Assembly: GCF_015351765.1 (NCBI RefSeq)
Contig: NZ_JADKQA010000001.1
Coordinates: forward strand, 62,001-126,000
DNA from: Clostridium vitabionis
GTDB lineage: Bacteria > Bacillota > Clostridia > Lachnospirales > Lachnospiraceae
DNA: 64,000 bases
Direction of reading: 5' to 3'
Below the pieces are notes generated by a model that was not told where the DNA came from, made no database searches, and saw only the letters and a program-made list of their open reading frames with translations. Positions within the stretch are counted from its first letter, which is position 1, and each line of letters starts with the position of its first letter. Positions 9,320 through 17,618 of this stretch are shown here, piece after piece. The position numbers and the translations under genes were made by a program.

Positions 9320-9348
9320 TTGCGGGAAAATCAGAATTATGCTATCGT
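9320..9348 (+). promoter_or_regulatory. Predicted sigma-A promoter for the lspA-like/corC pair
   Basis: TTGCGG (9320-9325), 17-base spacer ending TATGC, then TATCGT (9343-9348). The spacer end resembles an extended -10. A similar arrangement lies before the SCIFF gene. Confidence 0.5.
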
Positions 9349-9351
9349 AGA

Positions 9352-9381
9352 ATCACAGGGGACGGTACCGCTCCCTGTGAT
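9352..9381 (+). promoter_or_regulatory. Perfect 9-bp inverted repeat at the predicted RNA 5' end
   Basis: ATCACAGGG (9352-9360) pairs perfectly with CCCTGTGAT (9373-9381), loop 12 bases containing GGTACC. It starts where the transcript from the adjacent promoter should begin and is not followed by a T-run, so a 5' stabilising hairpin or an operator fits better than a terminator. Confidence 0.5.
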
Positions 9382-9424
9382 TTCGTTATGCAAAGTACTG
9401 GATTTCGGGACAGGAGGAGGCTGA

Positions 9425-9988
9425 ATGTTGCCATATCTTCTGCTCGGCGCCGGCATCTTCGGCGCCGACACACTGCTCAAGGACAGGATCGAAAATGGAA
9501 AACCGGAGGATTATCCCCGGGATCTCGCGGGCACCGGGGGGAAGGTGGCCATTTACCGGAGCCATAATCCGGTTTTCTCCTTTAAAATCCTGAACCGGCA
9601 TCCGGAGCTCGTGAGGACGCTTCCCCTCTGCCTCACCTCCGCCTCGGCGGGGATCCTGATGCACCTCTTCACCAGGGAAGATTCCGGTAAGCTGGAAAAG
9701 CTGGCATACACCATGATCACGGCAGGCTCGCTGAGCAACCTCCTGGACCGGATGCGCCGCGGATATGTGGTGGATTATCTCTGCGTAAAGCGGGGACCGC
9801 TCCGGAAGGCGGTTTTTAATCTCGGTGATGTCGGCATTGTGTCGGGAACACTTCTCGCCGAGGCGGCTGTGCTGCTTCCGGGGAAACCCCATGTCACTGC
9901 CGCGGAGGGCGGAAAAGCCCGGAAAGGCGCGGGCTTTGCCGCACTCTGCCGGCTGCTCAGGAAAGGAAGTTATATTCTTGGATTCTAA
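9425..9988 (+). CDS. Signal peptidase II-like membrane protein (divergent LspA)
   Basis: RBS AGGAGG precedes ATG 9425; 187 residues. The family motifs of prolipoprotein signal peptidase are visible in divergent form: a first helix ending GADTLLKDRI, a SHNPVFSF segment in place of the usual HNxGAAFS, then SNLLDRMRRGYVVDYL and FNLGDVGI. The two aspartates that form the catalytic dyad in LspA (VVDYL and NLGD) are present. The C-terminus is longer and basic. It may be a second, specialised LspA or a heme- or lipoprotein-processing relative; the canonical housekeeping gene would then lie elsewhere. It overlaps the next gene, suggesting shared translation. Confidence 0.75.
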   Translation: MLPYLLLGAGIFGADTLLKDRIENGKPEDYPRDLAGTGGKVAIYRSHNPVFSFKILNRHPELVRTLPLCLTSASAGILMHLFTREDSGKLEKLAYTMITAGSLSNLLDRMRRGYVVDYLCVKRGPLRKAVFNLGDVGIVSGTLLAEAAVLLPGKPHVTAAEGGKARKGAGFAALCRLLRKGSYILGF

Positions 9989-11279
9989 CGACAGTGTCCG
10001 ATTGTGCGTTCTCATTGTCCTCATCATTTTTTCGGCGTTTTTTTCCTCCTCGGAAACCGCGCTCACCACAGTCAACAAGATCCGGATGAAAAATCTGGCG
10101 GACAGCGGGGATAAGCGGGCGAAAACCGTGCTGAAAATCCTCCAGAAGCCGGACAAAATGCTGAGCGCCATCCTGATCGGGAACAATATCGTGAACCTCT
10201 ACGCGTCGTCACTCTCCACCGTGCTGGTGACCAGCGTGTTCGGCAGCCGGGTGGTGGGCGCCGCCACCGGCATCCTGACCCTGCTGATCCTGGTCTTCGG
10301 CGAGATTTCCCCGAAGACCGCCTCGACGCTTTATGCCGATGAGATTTCCCTGCGGATTGCCGGGATCATCTGGTTCTTCATGCGCTTTCTTACGCCCGCG
10401 ATCGTGCTGGTCAACAGGCTGGCATTTCTGGTGCTCCGGATTCTCCGGGTCGACCTGCACCGGAAGGGGGACACGATCACGGAGGATGAGCTCCGGACGA
10501 TGGTCGAGGTCAGCCATCAGGAGGGAGAGATTGAGGAATCCGAGAAGAAGATGATCAACAACGTCTTCGATTTCGGGGACGCGGTCGCCCGGGATGTGAT
10601 GGTGCCCCGGGTGGACATGACCTTCGTCCGCGCCGACGCCACGTACGACGAGCTGATGCGGATTTTCCGGAAGGAGAAATACACCCGCTACCCGGTTTAT
10701 GAGGATTCCTCCGATGATGTGACCGGCATCCTGAACATCAAGGATATCCTCCTCCGGGGACAGGACGACAATTTCAACGTCCGCGACTACCTGCGGAAGC
10801 CGTTCTTTACCTTTGAGATGAAGCGGGTTTCCGACCTGATGGTGGACATGCGGAAGGGAAATGTGAACATCGTCATCGTGATCGATGAGTACGGCGTCAC
10901 GGCGGGCCTGATCACCCTGGAGGACATGCTGGAGGAGATCGTCGGGGAAATCCACGATGAGTACGATGACGATGAGGACAACAATTTCCGCCAGGTGAAC
11001 AGCCGCGAGTATGTCGTCGAGGGGTCGATGAACCTTGGCGACATCGATGAGCGCCTGGGCATTTCCCTGGAGTCCGAGGATTACGACTCGATCGGCGGCC
11101 TGATGATTGGCCTTCTGGACCACCTGCCCGCGCAGGGTGAGACGGTCATCATCGACCGGATCCGCCTCACCGCGCAGCGGGTTCGCGGCAACCGGATCGA
11201 CAAAGTGCGGATCACCCTGCCGGAAAATGGCGCGCCCATGGAGAAACGGCAGAATTCCGGCCGCCCTGCGGAGAATTAA
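9978..11279 (+). CDS. CorC/HlyC-type CBS-domain membrane protein (CNNM family)
   Basis: I place the start at TTG 9978, eight bases after AAGGAAG and overlapping the upstream stop; an upstream in-frame ATG at 9825 would run through most of the previous gene. The 433-residue product has a DUF21/CNNM transmembrane domain (FSAFFSSSETALTTVNKIRM and SAILIGNNIVNLYASSL), then EEGEIEESEKKMINNVFDF, a CBS pair (ARDVMVPRVDMTFV, YPVYEDSSDDVTGILNIKD, VIDEYGVTAGLITLEDMLEE) and the CorC_HlyC C-terminal domain. Relatives act in magnesium or cobalt efflux; the substrate here is unproven. Confidence 0.93.
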   Translation: MDSNDSVRLCVLIVLIIFSAFFSSSETALTTVNKIRMKNLADSGDKRAKTVLKILQKPDKMLSAILIGNNIVNLYASSLSTVLVTSVFGSRVVGAATGILTLLILVFGEISPKTASTLYADEISLRIAGIIWFFMRFLTPAIVLVNRLAFLVLRILRVDLHRKGDTITEDELRTMVEVSHQEGEIEESEKKMINNVFDFGDAVARDVMVPRVDMTFVRADATYDELMRIFRKEKYTRYPVYEDSSDDVTGILNIKDILLRGQDDNFNVRDYLRKPFFTFEMKRVSDLMVDMRKGNVNIVIVIDEYGVTAGLITLEDMLEEIVGEIHDEYDDDEDNNFRQVNSREYVVEGSMNLGDIDERLGISLESEDYDSIGGLMIGLLDHLPAQGETVIIDRIRLTAQRVRGNRIDKVRITLPENGAPMEKRQNSGRPAEN

Positions 11280-11351
11280 GCCTGAGGGAGAATACAGCGG
11301 GTTCCGGGCGCGGGGTTATGCGGCAGGGTTGCTGCCGGCGGGCAAAAACGA

Positions 11352-11380
11352 TTGCAGGAAATTTCCGGCTATGCTATAAT
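11352..11380 (+). promoter_or_regulatory. Predicted sigma-A promoter for the SCIFF peptide gene
   Basis: TTGCAG (11352-11357), 17-base spacer ending in TATGC (extended -10), then consensus TATAAT (11375-11380). The start codon lies about 80 bases downstream. Confidence 0.75.
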
Positions 11381-11466
11381 TCGACGGGAAAGCGCACAGA
11401 GGCTTTGTGATCTGCGCATGACTGCGAACAGCAGTTCTGATAAAGCAGCGATAGGAGGAAATGACA

Positions 11467-11613
11467 ATGAAGCATGTTAAGACACTGACTTCCAGCACAC
11501 TGAAGAACAGCATGACCAAGGGCGGCTGCGGCGAATGCCAGACTTCCTGCCAGTCCGCATGCAAGACAAGCTGCACGGTCGGCAATCAGACTTGCGAGAA
11601 CGAGAATCGGTAA
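11467..11613 (+). CDS. SCIFF family ribosomally synthesised peptide precursor (six cysteines in forty-five)
   Basis: This 48-residue gene is easily missed. AGGAGG (11453-11458) lies eight bases before ATG 11467; ATG 11461 is too close to the RBS. The product begins MKHVKTLTSSTLKNSM, then GGCGECQTSCQSACKTSC and TVGNQTCENENR, with cysteines at 21, 24, 28, 32, 36 and 43. Length, cysteine spacing and leader match the SCIFF family, which is very widespread in Clostridia. In characterised cases the maturase installs thioether bonds between cysteines and other residues (a ranthipeptide/sactipeptide-like product). The maturase gene lies 286 bases downstream. The biological role of the mature peptide is not established. 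Confidence 0.96.
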   Translation: MKHVKTLTSSTLKNSMTKGGCGECQTSCQSACKTSCTVGNQTCENENR

Positions 11614-11632
11614 TTTGGTCGTCCGAACATTC

Positions 11633-11668
11633 AGGCGGGGCGTTCATCGTCCCGCTTGCGGTTTTTCC
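11633..11668 (+). terminator. Possible terminator or attenuator after SCIFF
   Basis: GCGGG pairs with CCCGC over an 11-base loop and a five-T run follows a few bases later. It could make the abundant short SCIFF transcript and let partial read-through supply the maturase. Confidence 0.4.
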
Positions 11669-11899
11669 GGAGAAAATTTCAGGGCGGAGACAGGATGGAC
11701 AGAAAACAGGCAAAGCAAATACCCCGGCCGCGGATGTTTTGGCGGGAGTATGTGTTTTGTCTGTTTTGTGCGCGCTTTGTCACTGCCCGGGGCACCTGCC
11801 GCAGGCGCCACGGGCATCGGGCAGAGCGGAACTTCGCGAGATAAGGGGATCTGAACAGTTACCGCATTTTGATCATAACAGGACAGCGAGGAAATCACA

Positions 11900-13336
11900 G
11901 TGATTCATCAGTTTATTAACAACGGATACTATATCGTTCTCGATGTAAACAGCGGCGCCGTGCACTCGGTGGATGAGGAGATGTACGACGTCATCGGGGA
12001 GCTGGCGAAGCGCGTGCCCGACATGGCGAGGCCAGAGAAGCTCCCGGAGGGCGCCCGCAGGGAGACCGTGGAAGCGCTCAGCGGGAAATACCCGGCCGGG
12101 GAGATCGCCGAGTGCCTCGATGAGGCCCAGGAGCTTGTGGATCTCGGCGAGCTTTTCGCCGCGGATGTCTATCAGCGGTTTGTCACCGATTTCAAGAAGA
12201 GGAAGACGGTAGTCAAGTCCCTCTGCCTGCATATCGCCCACGACTGCAATCTGGCCTGCCGCTACTGCTTCGCCGATGAGGGCGAATATCACGGCCGCCG
12301 TTCCCTCATGAGCTATGAGGTCGGCTGCCAGGCGCTGGATTTCCTGATTGCGAACTCCGGCCACCGCACAAACCTCGAGGTGGATTTCTTCGGCGGGGAG
12401 CCGACGCTCAACTGGAAGGTTGTGGAGGACCTGGTCGCTTACGGCAGGAAGCGCGAGAAGGAGACCGGGAAGCATTTCCGTTTTACCGTGACGACGAACG
12501 GCGTGCTTCTGGACGATGAGAAGATCGATTTCTGCAACCGGGAGATGAGCAACGTCGTGCTGAGCCTTGACGGGCGGCGCGAGGTCAATGACCGGATGCG
12601 CCCGTTCCCGGGCGGCGGCGGCAGCTATGACGTCATCGTGCCGAAGTTTCAGCATTTTGTGGAGCGGAGAGGCAAGAAGGACTATTTCGTCCGGGGGACA
12701 TTTACCCGGTACAACAAGGATTTCGCCGCGGACGTGATCCACTATGCGGATCTCGGTTTCGACAAGCTGTCGATGGAGCCGGTGGTTGCCCCGCCGGAAG
12801 CCCCGTACGCCATCCGCGAGGAGGATCTTCCGGAGATCCTCGAGCAGTATGATCTCCTTGCAAGAGAATATATCAAGCGGGCGAAGGAGGGGCGCCCGTT
12901 CAAGTTCTTCCATTTTATGATGGATCTCTCCCAGGGGCCGTGCGTGGCGAAGCGCCTCGCGGGCTGCGGCTCCGGAACCGAGTATCTGGCGGTGACCCCC
13001 TGGGGTGACCTCTACCCCTGCCACCAGTTCGTGGGCAATGAGAAGTTCCTTCTGGGAAATGTCCGCGACGGGATCAAGAACACGGAGATTCAGGACGAGT
13101 TTAAGCTCTGCAACGTCTACGCCAAGGAAAAGTGCCGCGACTGCTACGCCCGCTTCTACTGCAGCGGCGGCTGCGCGGCCAATTCCTGGAATTTCCACGG
13201 GACGATCACCGATGCCTACGACATCGGCTGTGAGATGCAGAGAAAGCGCATTGAGTGCGCGATCATGATCCGGGCTGCACTCGGCGATCTCGGCCAGGAT
13301 GACGGATACCGGCCGAAGGATCCGTCGGAGGAATGA
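11900..13336 (+). CDS. SCIFF maturase, radical SAM/SPASM enzyme (CteB type)
   Basis: GTG 11900 follows GAGG by eight bases; 478 residues. An N-terminal peptide-recognition region (HSVDEEMYDVI, about residues 1-100) precedes the radical SAM core with CNLACRYC (Cys116, Cys120, Cys123). The C-terminal third holds the SPASM/twitch cysteines (GPCVAKRLAGCGSG, YPCHQF, CRDCYARFYCSGGCAAN), which bind auxiliary 4Fe-4S clusters. Known relatives form thioether crosslinks in SCIFF peptides. The last codons overlap the region before secDF. Location directly after the SCIFF gene and before secDF repeats in many clostridial genomes. Confidence 0.95.
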   Translation: MIHQFINNGYYIVLDVNSGAVHSVDEEMYDVIGELAKRVPDMARPEKLPEGARRETVEALSGKYPAGEIAECLDEAQELVDLGELFAADVYQRFVTDFKKRKTVVKSLCLHIAHDCNLACRYCFADEGEYHGRRSLMSYEVGCQALDFLIANSGHRTNLEVDFFGGEPTLNWKVVEDLVAYGRKREKETGKHFRFTVTTNGVLLDDEKIDFCNREMSNVVLSLDGRREVNDRMRPFPGGGGSYDVIVPKFQHFVERRGKKDYFVRGTFTRYNKDFAADVIHYADLGFDKLSMEPVVAPPEAPYAIREEDLPEILEQYDLLAREYIKRAKEGRPFKFFHFMMDLSQGPCVAKRLAGCGSGTEYLAVTPWGDLYPCHQFVGNEKFLLGNVRDGIKNTEIQDEFKLCNVYAKEKCRDCYARFYCSGGCAANSWNFHGTITDAYDIGCEMQRKRIECAIMIRAALGDLGQDDGYRPKDPSEE

Positions 13337-13380
13337 GCATAGAGTTTCCAAGAAATGAGAATAAGGAGAAACAAAAGACC

Positions 13381-15909
13381 ATGAAGAAGAACAAAGTAAT
13401 GAACTTCCTCGGCCTGCTGCTGGTCATCGCGGCGATCGCGCTGTTCGGCTGGTTCGGCTATACGTCTCTCGATGATATCAAGCTCGGCCTTGACCTGGCC
13501 GGCGGTGTATCCATCACCTATCAGGCGAAGGGCGATCCGACATCGGAGCAGATGTCCGATACCATCTATAAGCTGCAGCAGAGGGTGCAGAACTACAGCA
13601 CCGAGTCCGAGGTCTACCAGGAGGGAAGCGACCGGATCAACATCGATATCCCGGGTGTGTCCGACGCCAACTCCATCCTGGAGGAGCTGGGGAAGCCCGG
13701 ATCCCTCACCTTCGTGGATTCCCAGGGCAATACCATCCTCGACGGAACCCATGTGGCGAGCGCCCAGGCGGGAATCGACAAGTCCGACGCCACCAAGGGC
13801 GACCAGTATGTGGTTTCCCTGACCTTCGACGATGAGGGCACGAAGGCATTTGCCGACGCGACCACCAACAACGTGGGCAAGCCGATCTACATCATCTACG
13901 ATGACGAGATTGTCTCCAGCCCGGTTGTCCGTGAGGCGATCACCGGCGGACAGTGCCGGATCGACGGCATGAAGGATTACGAGGAGGCGGAAAACCTCGC
14001 TTCCACGATCCGCATCGGCTCCCTCTCCGTTGAACTCGAGGAAATCCGTTCCAACGTGGTCGGCGCAAAGCTCGGCCAGGAGGCCATCGCCACGAGCCTC
14101 AAGGCCGGCGTCGTCGGCTTCGCCGCGGTCTGCATCTTCATGATCGCGTTCTACTGGCTCCCCGGCATTGCCGCATCCCTGGCGCTCAGCCTCTATGTCG
14201 GCCTTATCGTGATCCTGCTGGCAGCCTTTGAGGTGACGCTGACGCTGCCCGGCATCGCCGGTATCATTCTCGGCATCGGTATGGCCGTGGACGCGAACTG
14301 CATTATTTTCACCAGGATCCGTGAGGAGATCGGCCTTGGAAAGACCGTTCACTCCGCGATCAAGACCGGTTTCCAGAAGGCCCTCTCTGCCATCATCGAC
14401 GGCAACGTCACCACCCTGATTGCCGCCGCGGTGCTGTTCTGGAGAGGATCGGGCACTGTGAAGGGCTTCGCGACAACGCTTGCGCTCGGTATCATCCTGT
14501 CCATGTTCACCGCATTGTTTGTGACCAGGTTTACCCTGTACCGTCTCTATGGGCTTGGCTTCTCCGATCCGAAGTTCTACGGGACGAAGAAGGACAGGAA
14601 GCCGATCCATTTCCTAAAATACCGGAAGATCTTCATCACCTGCTCCCTGGCGGTCATCGTCCTCGGCTTTGCGGCTATGGGGATGAACGGGGTGCGCGGG
14701 AAGCAGATCCTGAACTACAGCATGGAGTTCACCGGCGGGACATCCACCAATGTGACGTTTAATGAAGATATGAGCCTTGAGGACATTTCCTCGAAGGTTG
14801 TCCCGGTGGTGGAGAAAGTGACCGGGGACGCGGATGTGCAGACCCAGAAGGTCACCGGCACGAACGAGGTCATCATCAAGACGCGCGACCTTGACCAGCA
14901 GGAGCGCGAGGAGATGAACCAGCTCCTTTCGGATAATTTCGGCGTGGACAAGGATAAGATCACGGCGGAGAGCATTTCCGGCTCCGTGAGCTCTGAGATG
15001 AAGCGTGACGCGATTCTCGCGACCGCCATCGCGACGGTCTGCATGCTGCTCTACATCTGGCTCCGGTTCAAGAACATCACCTTCGCGGGGAGCGCGATCC
15101 TGGCCCTCTGCCACGATGTCCTGGTGACGCTCACCTTCTACGCGATGCTCCGGTGGAGTGTGGGCAGCACCTTCATCGCCTGCATGCTGACGATTGTCGG
15201 CTATTCGATCAACGCCACGATCGTCATCTTCGACCGTATCCGCGAGAACCTGAAGCTCCGGAAGCAGGGACAGTCGATCGAGTGGATCGTCAACAACAGT
15301 ATCACCCAGACATTGTCCAGAAGTATCAACACCTCCCTGACGACCTTCATCATGGTCTTCGTGATGTATATTCTGGGGGTGTCCTCGATCCGCGAATTTG
15401 CGCTCCCGCTGATGGTCGGCATTGTCTGCGGTACCTACTCGTCTGTATGCCTGACCGGCAGCATGTGGTATATCTTCAACATGCGCAGGGCTAAGAAGGA
15501 TGCCGCGTTTGCCAATGAGGAGAAGCTGGTTGCCGCTGCGGCAAAGACGTCGGATGAGCCCGGCGCGGCTTCCGCCGGCAGCGCGCCTGTCGGAACAGCT
15601 TCCGCTGCTCCGGCCGGGAGAATGGCAAAGCCGGTGAAGAAGACCGCTGAGGAGAAGGCTGCCCAGTCCAGGGCCGCGCTTGAAAAGGGCAAGGCCGCCA
15701 AGGCTGCCCGCGTCGCCGAGGCGAAGGCCGCGGAGGAGAAGGCTGCCGCTGAGGCGGAGGAAGCGAAAAAGGCCAGAATCCGCGAGCAGCTTGCCAAAGA
15801 GGAAGCGGCAGGGACAGAGCCCGACGCTGAGAATGGTGCCGCGGCAGCAGGTCCTTCCGGGGCGGATTCCGCAGCCGGCGCCGGCGGAGAGGATAAGAAA
15901 GACGAATGA
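13381..15909 (+). CDS. secDF: Fused protein translocase subunit SecDF
   Basis: SecD and SecF are joined in one 842-residue protein that uses the proton gradient to complete Sec-dependent export. I chose ATG 13381 (MKKNKVMNFLGLLLVI) with AAGGAG 12 bases upstream; ATG 13333 has its GGAGG only one base away. The SecD part carries GLDLAGGVSITYQ and the six-helix block with PGIAGIILGIGMAVDANCII; the SecF part starts near KYRKIFITCSLAVIVLG and has MEFTGGTSTNVTF and GYSINATIVIFDRIREN. About 130 C-terminal residues are an unusual Ala/Lys/Glu-rich cytoplasmic tail, probably helical, absent from most SecDF. The tgt start overlaps its stop. Confidence 0.97.
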   Translation: MKKNKVMNFLGLLLVIAAIALFGWFGYTSLDDIKLGLDLAGGVSITYQAKGDPTSEQMSDTIYKLQQRVQNYSTESEVYQEGSDRINIDIPGVSDANSILEELGKPGSLTFVDSQGNTILDGTHVASAQAGIDKSDATKGDQYVVSLTFDDEGTKAFADATTNNVGKPIYIIYDDEIVSSPVVREAITGGQCRIDGMKDYEEAENLASTIRIGSLSVELEEIRSNVVGAKLGQEAIATSLKAGVVGFAAVCIFMIAFYWLPGIAASLALSLYVGLIVILLAAFEVTLTLPGIAGIILGIGMAVDANCIIFTRIREEIGLGKTVHSAIKTGFQKALSAIIDGNVTTLIAAAVLFWRGSGTVKGFATTLALGIILSMFTALFVTRFTLYRLYGLGFSDPKFYGTKKDRKPIHFLKYRKIFITCSLAVIVLGFAAMGMNGVRGKQILNYSMEFTGGTSTNVTFNEDMSLEDISSKVVPVVEKVTGDADVQTQKVTGTNEVIIKTRDLDQQEREEMNQLLSDNFGVDKDKITAESISGSVSSEMKRDAILATAIATVCMLLYIWLRFKNITFAGSAILALCHDVLVTLTFYAMLRWSVGSTFIACMLTIVGYSINATIVIFDRIRENLKLRKQGQSIEWIVNNSITQTLSRSINTSLTTFIMVFVMYILGVSSIREFALPLMVGIVCGTYSSVCLTGSMWYIFNMRRAKKDAAFANEEKLVAAAAKTSDEPGAASAGSAPVGTASAAPAGRMAKPVKKTAEEKAAQSRAALEKGKAAKAARVAEAKAAEEKAAAEAEEAKKARIREQLAKEEAAGTEPDAENGAAAAGPSGADSAAGAGGEDKKDE

Positions 15910-17039
15910 CCTACAAGATTCTAGCCAGAGACGGGCGGGCAAAGCGCGCCCACATGGAGACGGTTCACGGGACGATTGAGACGCCGGTCTTCATGAACGT
16001 GGGAACGGTTGCCGCGATCAAGGGGGCAGTCTCCACGGATGACCTCCGCGGGATCGGCACGCAGGTGATGCTCTGCAATACCTATCACCTGCATGTCCGC
16101 ACCGGGGATCCGCTGATCCGCGATCTCGGCGGCCTGCACCGCTTTATGAACTGGGACAAGCCTGTGCTCACCGATTCCGGCGGCTTCCAGGTATTCTCCC
16201 TGTCGGGCCTTAGGAAAATCCGTGAGGAGGGCGTGACCTTCCATTCCCACATTGACGGGCACAAGATTTTCATGGGGCCGGAGGAGAGCATGCAGATCCA
16301 GTCGAACCTGGCCTCCACGATCGCGATGGCCTTCGATGAGTGCCCGCCGGCGCTTGCCGACCGGGATTATGTGGAACAATCTGTCGCCCGCACGGAGCGG
16401 TGGCTTCTCCGCTGCCGTGAGGAGATGGACAGGCTGAATGGTCTTCCGGGGACGATCAACCGGGAGCAGCTGCTCTTCGGAATCAACCAGGGCGCTGTCT
16501 ACGAGGATATCCGGGTGCGGAATGCGGACCAGATCTCGGAACTTGACCTTGACGGCTACGCGGTCGGCGGCCTTGCGGTCGGCGAGTCCCACGAGCAGAT
16601 GTACCACATCCTGGATGTCGTGGTTCCCCACCTTCCGCTCGAGAAGCCGACCTACCTCATGGGCGTCGGCACGCCGGCAAATATTCTGGAAGGCGTGGAG
16701 CGCGGGGTGGATTTCTTCGACTGCGTCTATCCGTCCCGGAACGGACGCCACAGCCACGTATACACGGATCACGGCAAGCTGAACCTGCTGAACGCGAAGT
16801 ATGAGCGGGATCTCCGGCCGATCGAGGAAGGCTGCGGCTGCCCGGCCTGCCGTTCCTATTCCCGCGCCTATATCCACCACCTGTTCAAGGCGAAGGAGAT
16901 GCTCGGCATGCGGCTTTGCGTGTTGCACAATTTATATTTTTATAATAGAATGATGAAAGAAATCCGGGAGGCCATAGAACAGCAGCGTTTTCACGAGTAC
17001 AAGGCGGAGAAGCTCGCGTCGATGGAAGCCGGAGAATAA
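15906..17039 (+). CDS. tgt: Queuine tRNA-ribosyltransferase (TGT)
   Basis: It exchanges guanine 34 for preQ1 in tRNAs with GUN anticodons. The ATG overlaps the secDF stop (ATGA). The 377-residue protein shows DSGGFQVFSL, the substrate loop GGLAVGES, the nucleophile region DCVYPSRNGRHSHVYT, and zinc ligands CGCPACRSYSRAYIHHL. Length and motifs are those of bacterial TGT. The order secDF-tgt-yajC is close to the classical yajC-secD-secF/tgt grouping. Confidence 0.97.
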   Translation: MTYKILARDGRAKRAHMETVHGTIETPVFMNVGTVAAIKGAVSTDDLRGIGTQVMLCNTYHLHVRTGDPLIRDLGGLHRFMNWDKPVLTDSGGFQVFSLSGLRKIREEGVTFHSHIDGHKIFMGPEESMQIQSNLASTIAMAFDECPPALADRDYVEQSVARTERWLLRCREEMDRLNGLPGTINREQLLFGINQGAVYEDIRVRNADQISELDLDGYAVGGLAVGESHEQMYHILDVVVPHLPLEKPTYLMGVGTPANILEGVERGVDFFDCVYPSRNGRHSHVYTDHGKLNLLNAKYERDLRPIEEGCGCPACRSYSRAYIHHLFKAKEMLGMRLCVLHNLYFYNRMMKEIREAIEQQRFHEYKAEKLASMEAGE

Positions 17040-17081
17040 CAGTTCCGGTCGATTCCGGTTTGGTGTACAGGAGGAAACAGC

Positions 17082-17357
17082 ATGAGCACAATTGGTTGGG
17101 TCGTATACCTTGTTGCCCTCATCGCCCTGATGTATTTCATCGCGGTGCGTCCGCAGAGCAAGGAGAAGAAGAGGCATCAGGAGCTGATGAACTCGGTCGC
17201 CGTGGGCGACAGCGTTCTCACCTCAAGCGGATTTTACGGTGTGATCATCGATATGACCGATGATACTGTCATCGTGGAATTCGGCAGCAACAAAAACTGC
17301 CGTATCCCGATGCAGAAGGATGCCATCGTCCGCATCGAGAAGCCGGACAACGCCTGA
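17082..17357 (+). CDS. yajC: Preprotein translocase subunit YajC
   Basis: 91 residues; AGGAGG upstream of ATG 17082. One N-terminal membrane helix (VVYLVALIALMYFIAV) followed by RPQSKEKKRHQELMNSVAVGDSV, LTSSGFYGVIIDM and the small beta domain ending RIEKPDNA, all typical for YajC, which associates with SecDF and YidC. It is the last gene of the export unit. Confidence 0.95.
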   Translation: MSTIGWVVYLVALIALMYFIAVRPQSKEKKRHQELMNSVAVGDSVLTSSGFYGVIIDMTDDTVIVEFGSNKNCRIPMQKDAIVRIEKPDNA

Positions 17358-17414
17358 TCGATTTTCCAGGGGGAGCGCCTTCGTCCGGCAGGGGCGGAGG
17401 ATCCCGCAAAAAGG

Positions 17415-17458
17415 AGCCGCCGTGGCTGTACCGCAAGGGTATGGCCGCGGCGGCTTTT
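17415..17458 (+). terminator. Rho-independent terminator after yajC
   Basis: AGCCGCCGTGGC (17415-17426) pairs with GCCGCGGCGGCT (17444-17455) with one wobble pair; four T close the structure. Confidence 0.8.
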
Positions 17459-17556
17459 CTCTATGTCGTCCGAATGGGGGTAACTGTTCGGCTCCCGCAT
17501 CTCGCGGAACATTGCCGCACTCGGTATGGGGGTCACACATTTTTCCGCACCGGCAC

Positions 17557-17585
17557 TTGCATTTCAAACCATAAGTTTATATTAT
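17557..17585 (+). promoter_or_regulatory. Predicted promoter of leuB
   Basis: TTGCAT (17557-17562), 17-base spacer, TATTAT (17580-17585); leuB starts 34 bases on. No T-box or leucine leader is visible between terminator and promoter. Confidence 0.6.
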
Positions 17586-17618
17586 AGTAAAAAACATTAA
17601 TATGAACGGAGGCAGAAT

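Noticed and set aside
11695-11844. 49-codon frame between SCIFF and its maturase with a weak RBS
   Set aside because: Arg-rich, no similarity to a leader or peptide family, and the codon choice is unlike neighbours; chance is more likely.
13216-14610. Long minus-strand frame opposite secDF
   Set aside because: The secDF frame carries all family motifs; the antisense frame has no start signal.
17360-17618. Leucine leader peptide or T-box before leuB
   Set aside because: No run of leucine codons, no T-box specifier or conserved antiterminator bases were found; only the yajC terminator and a promoter.
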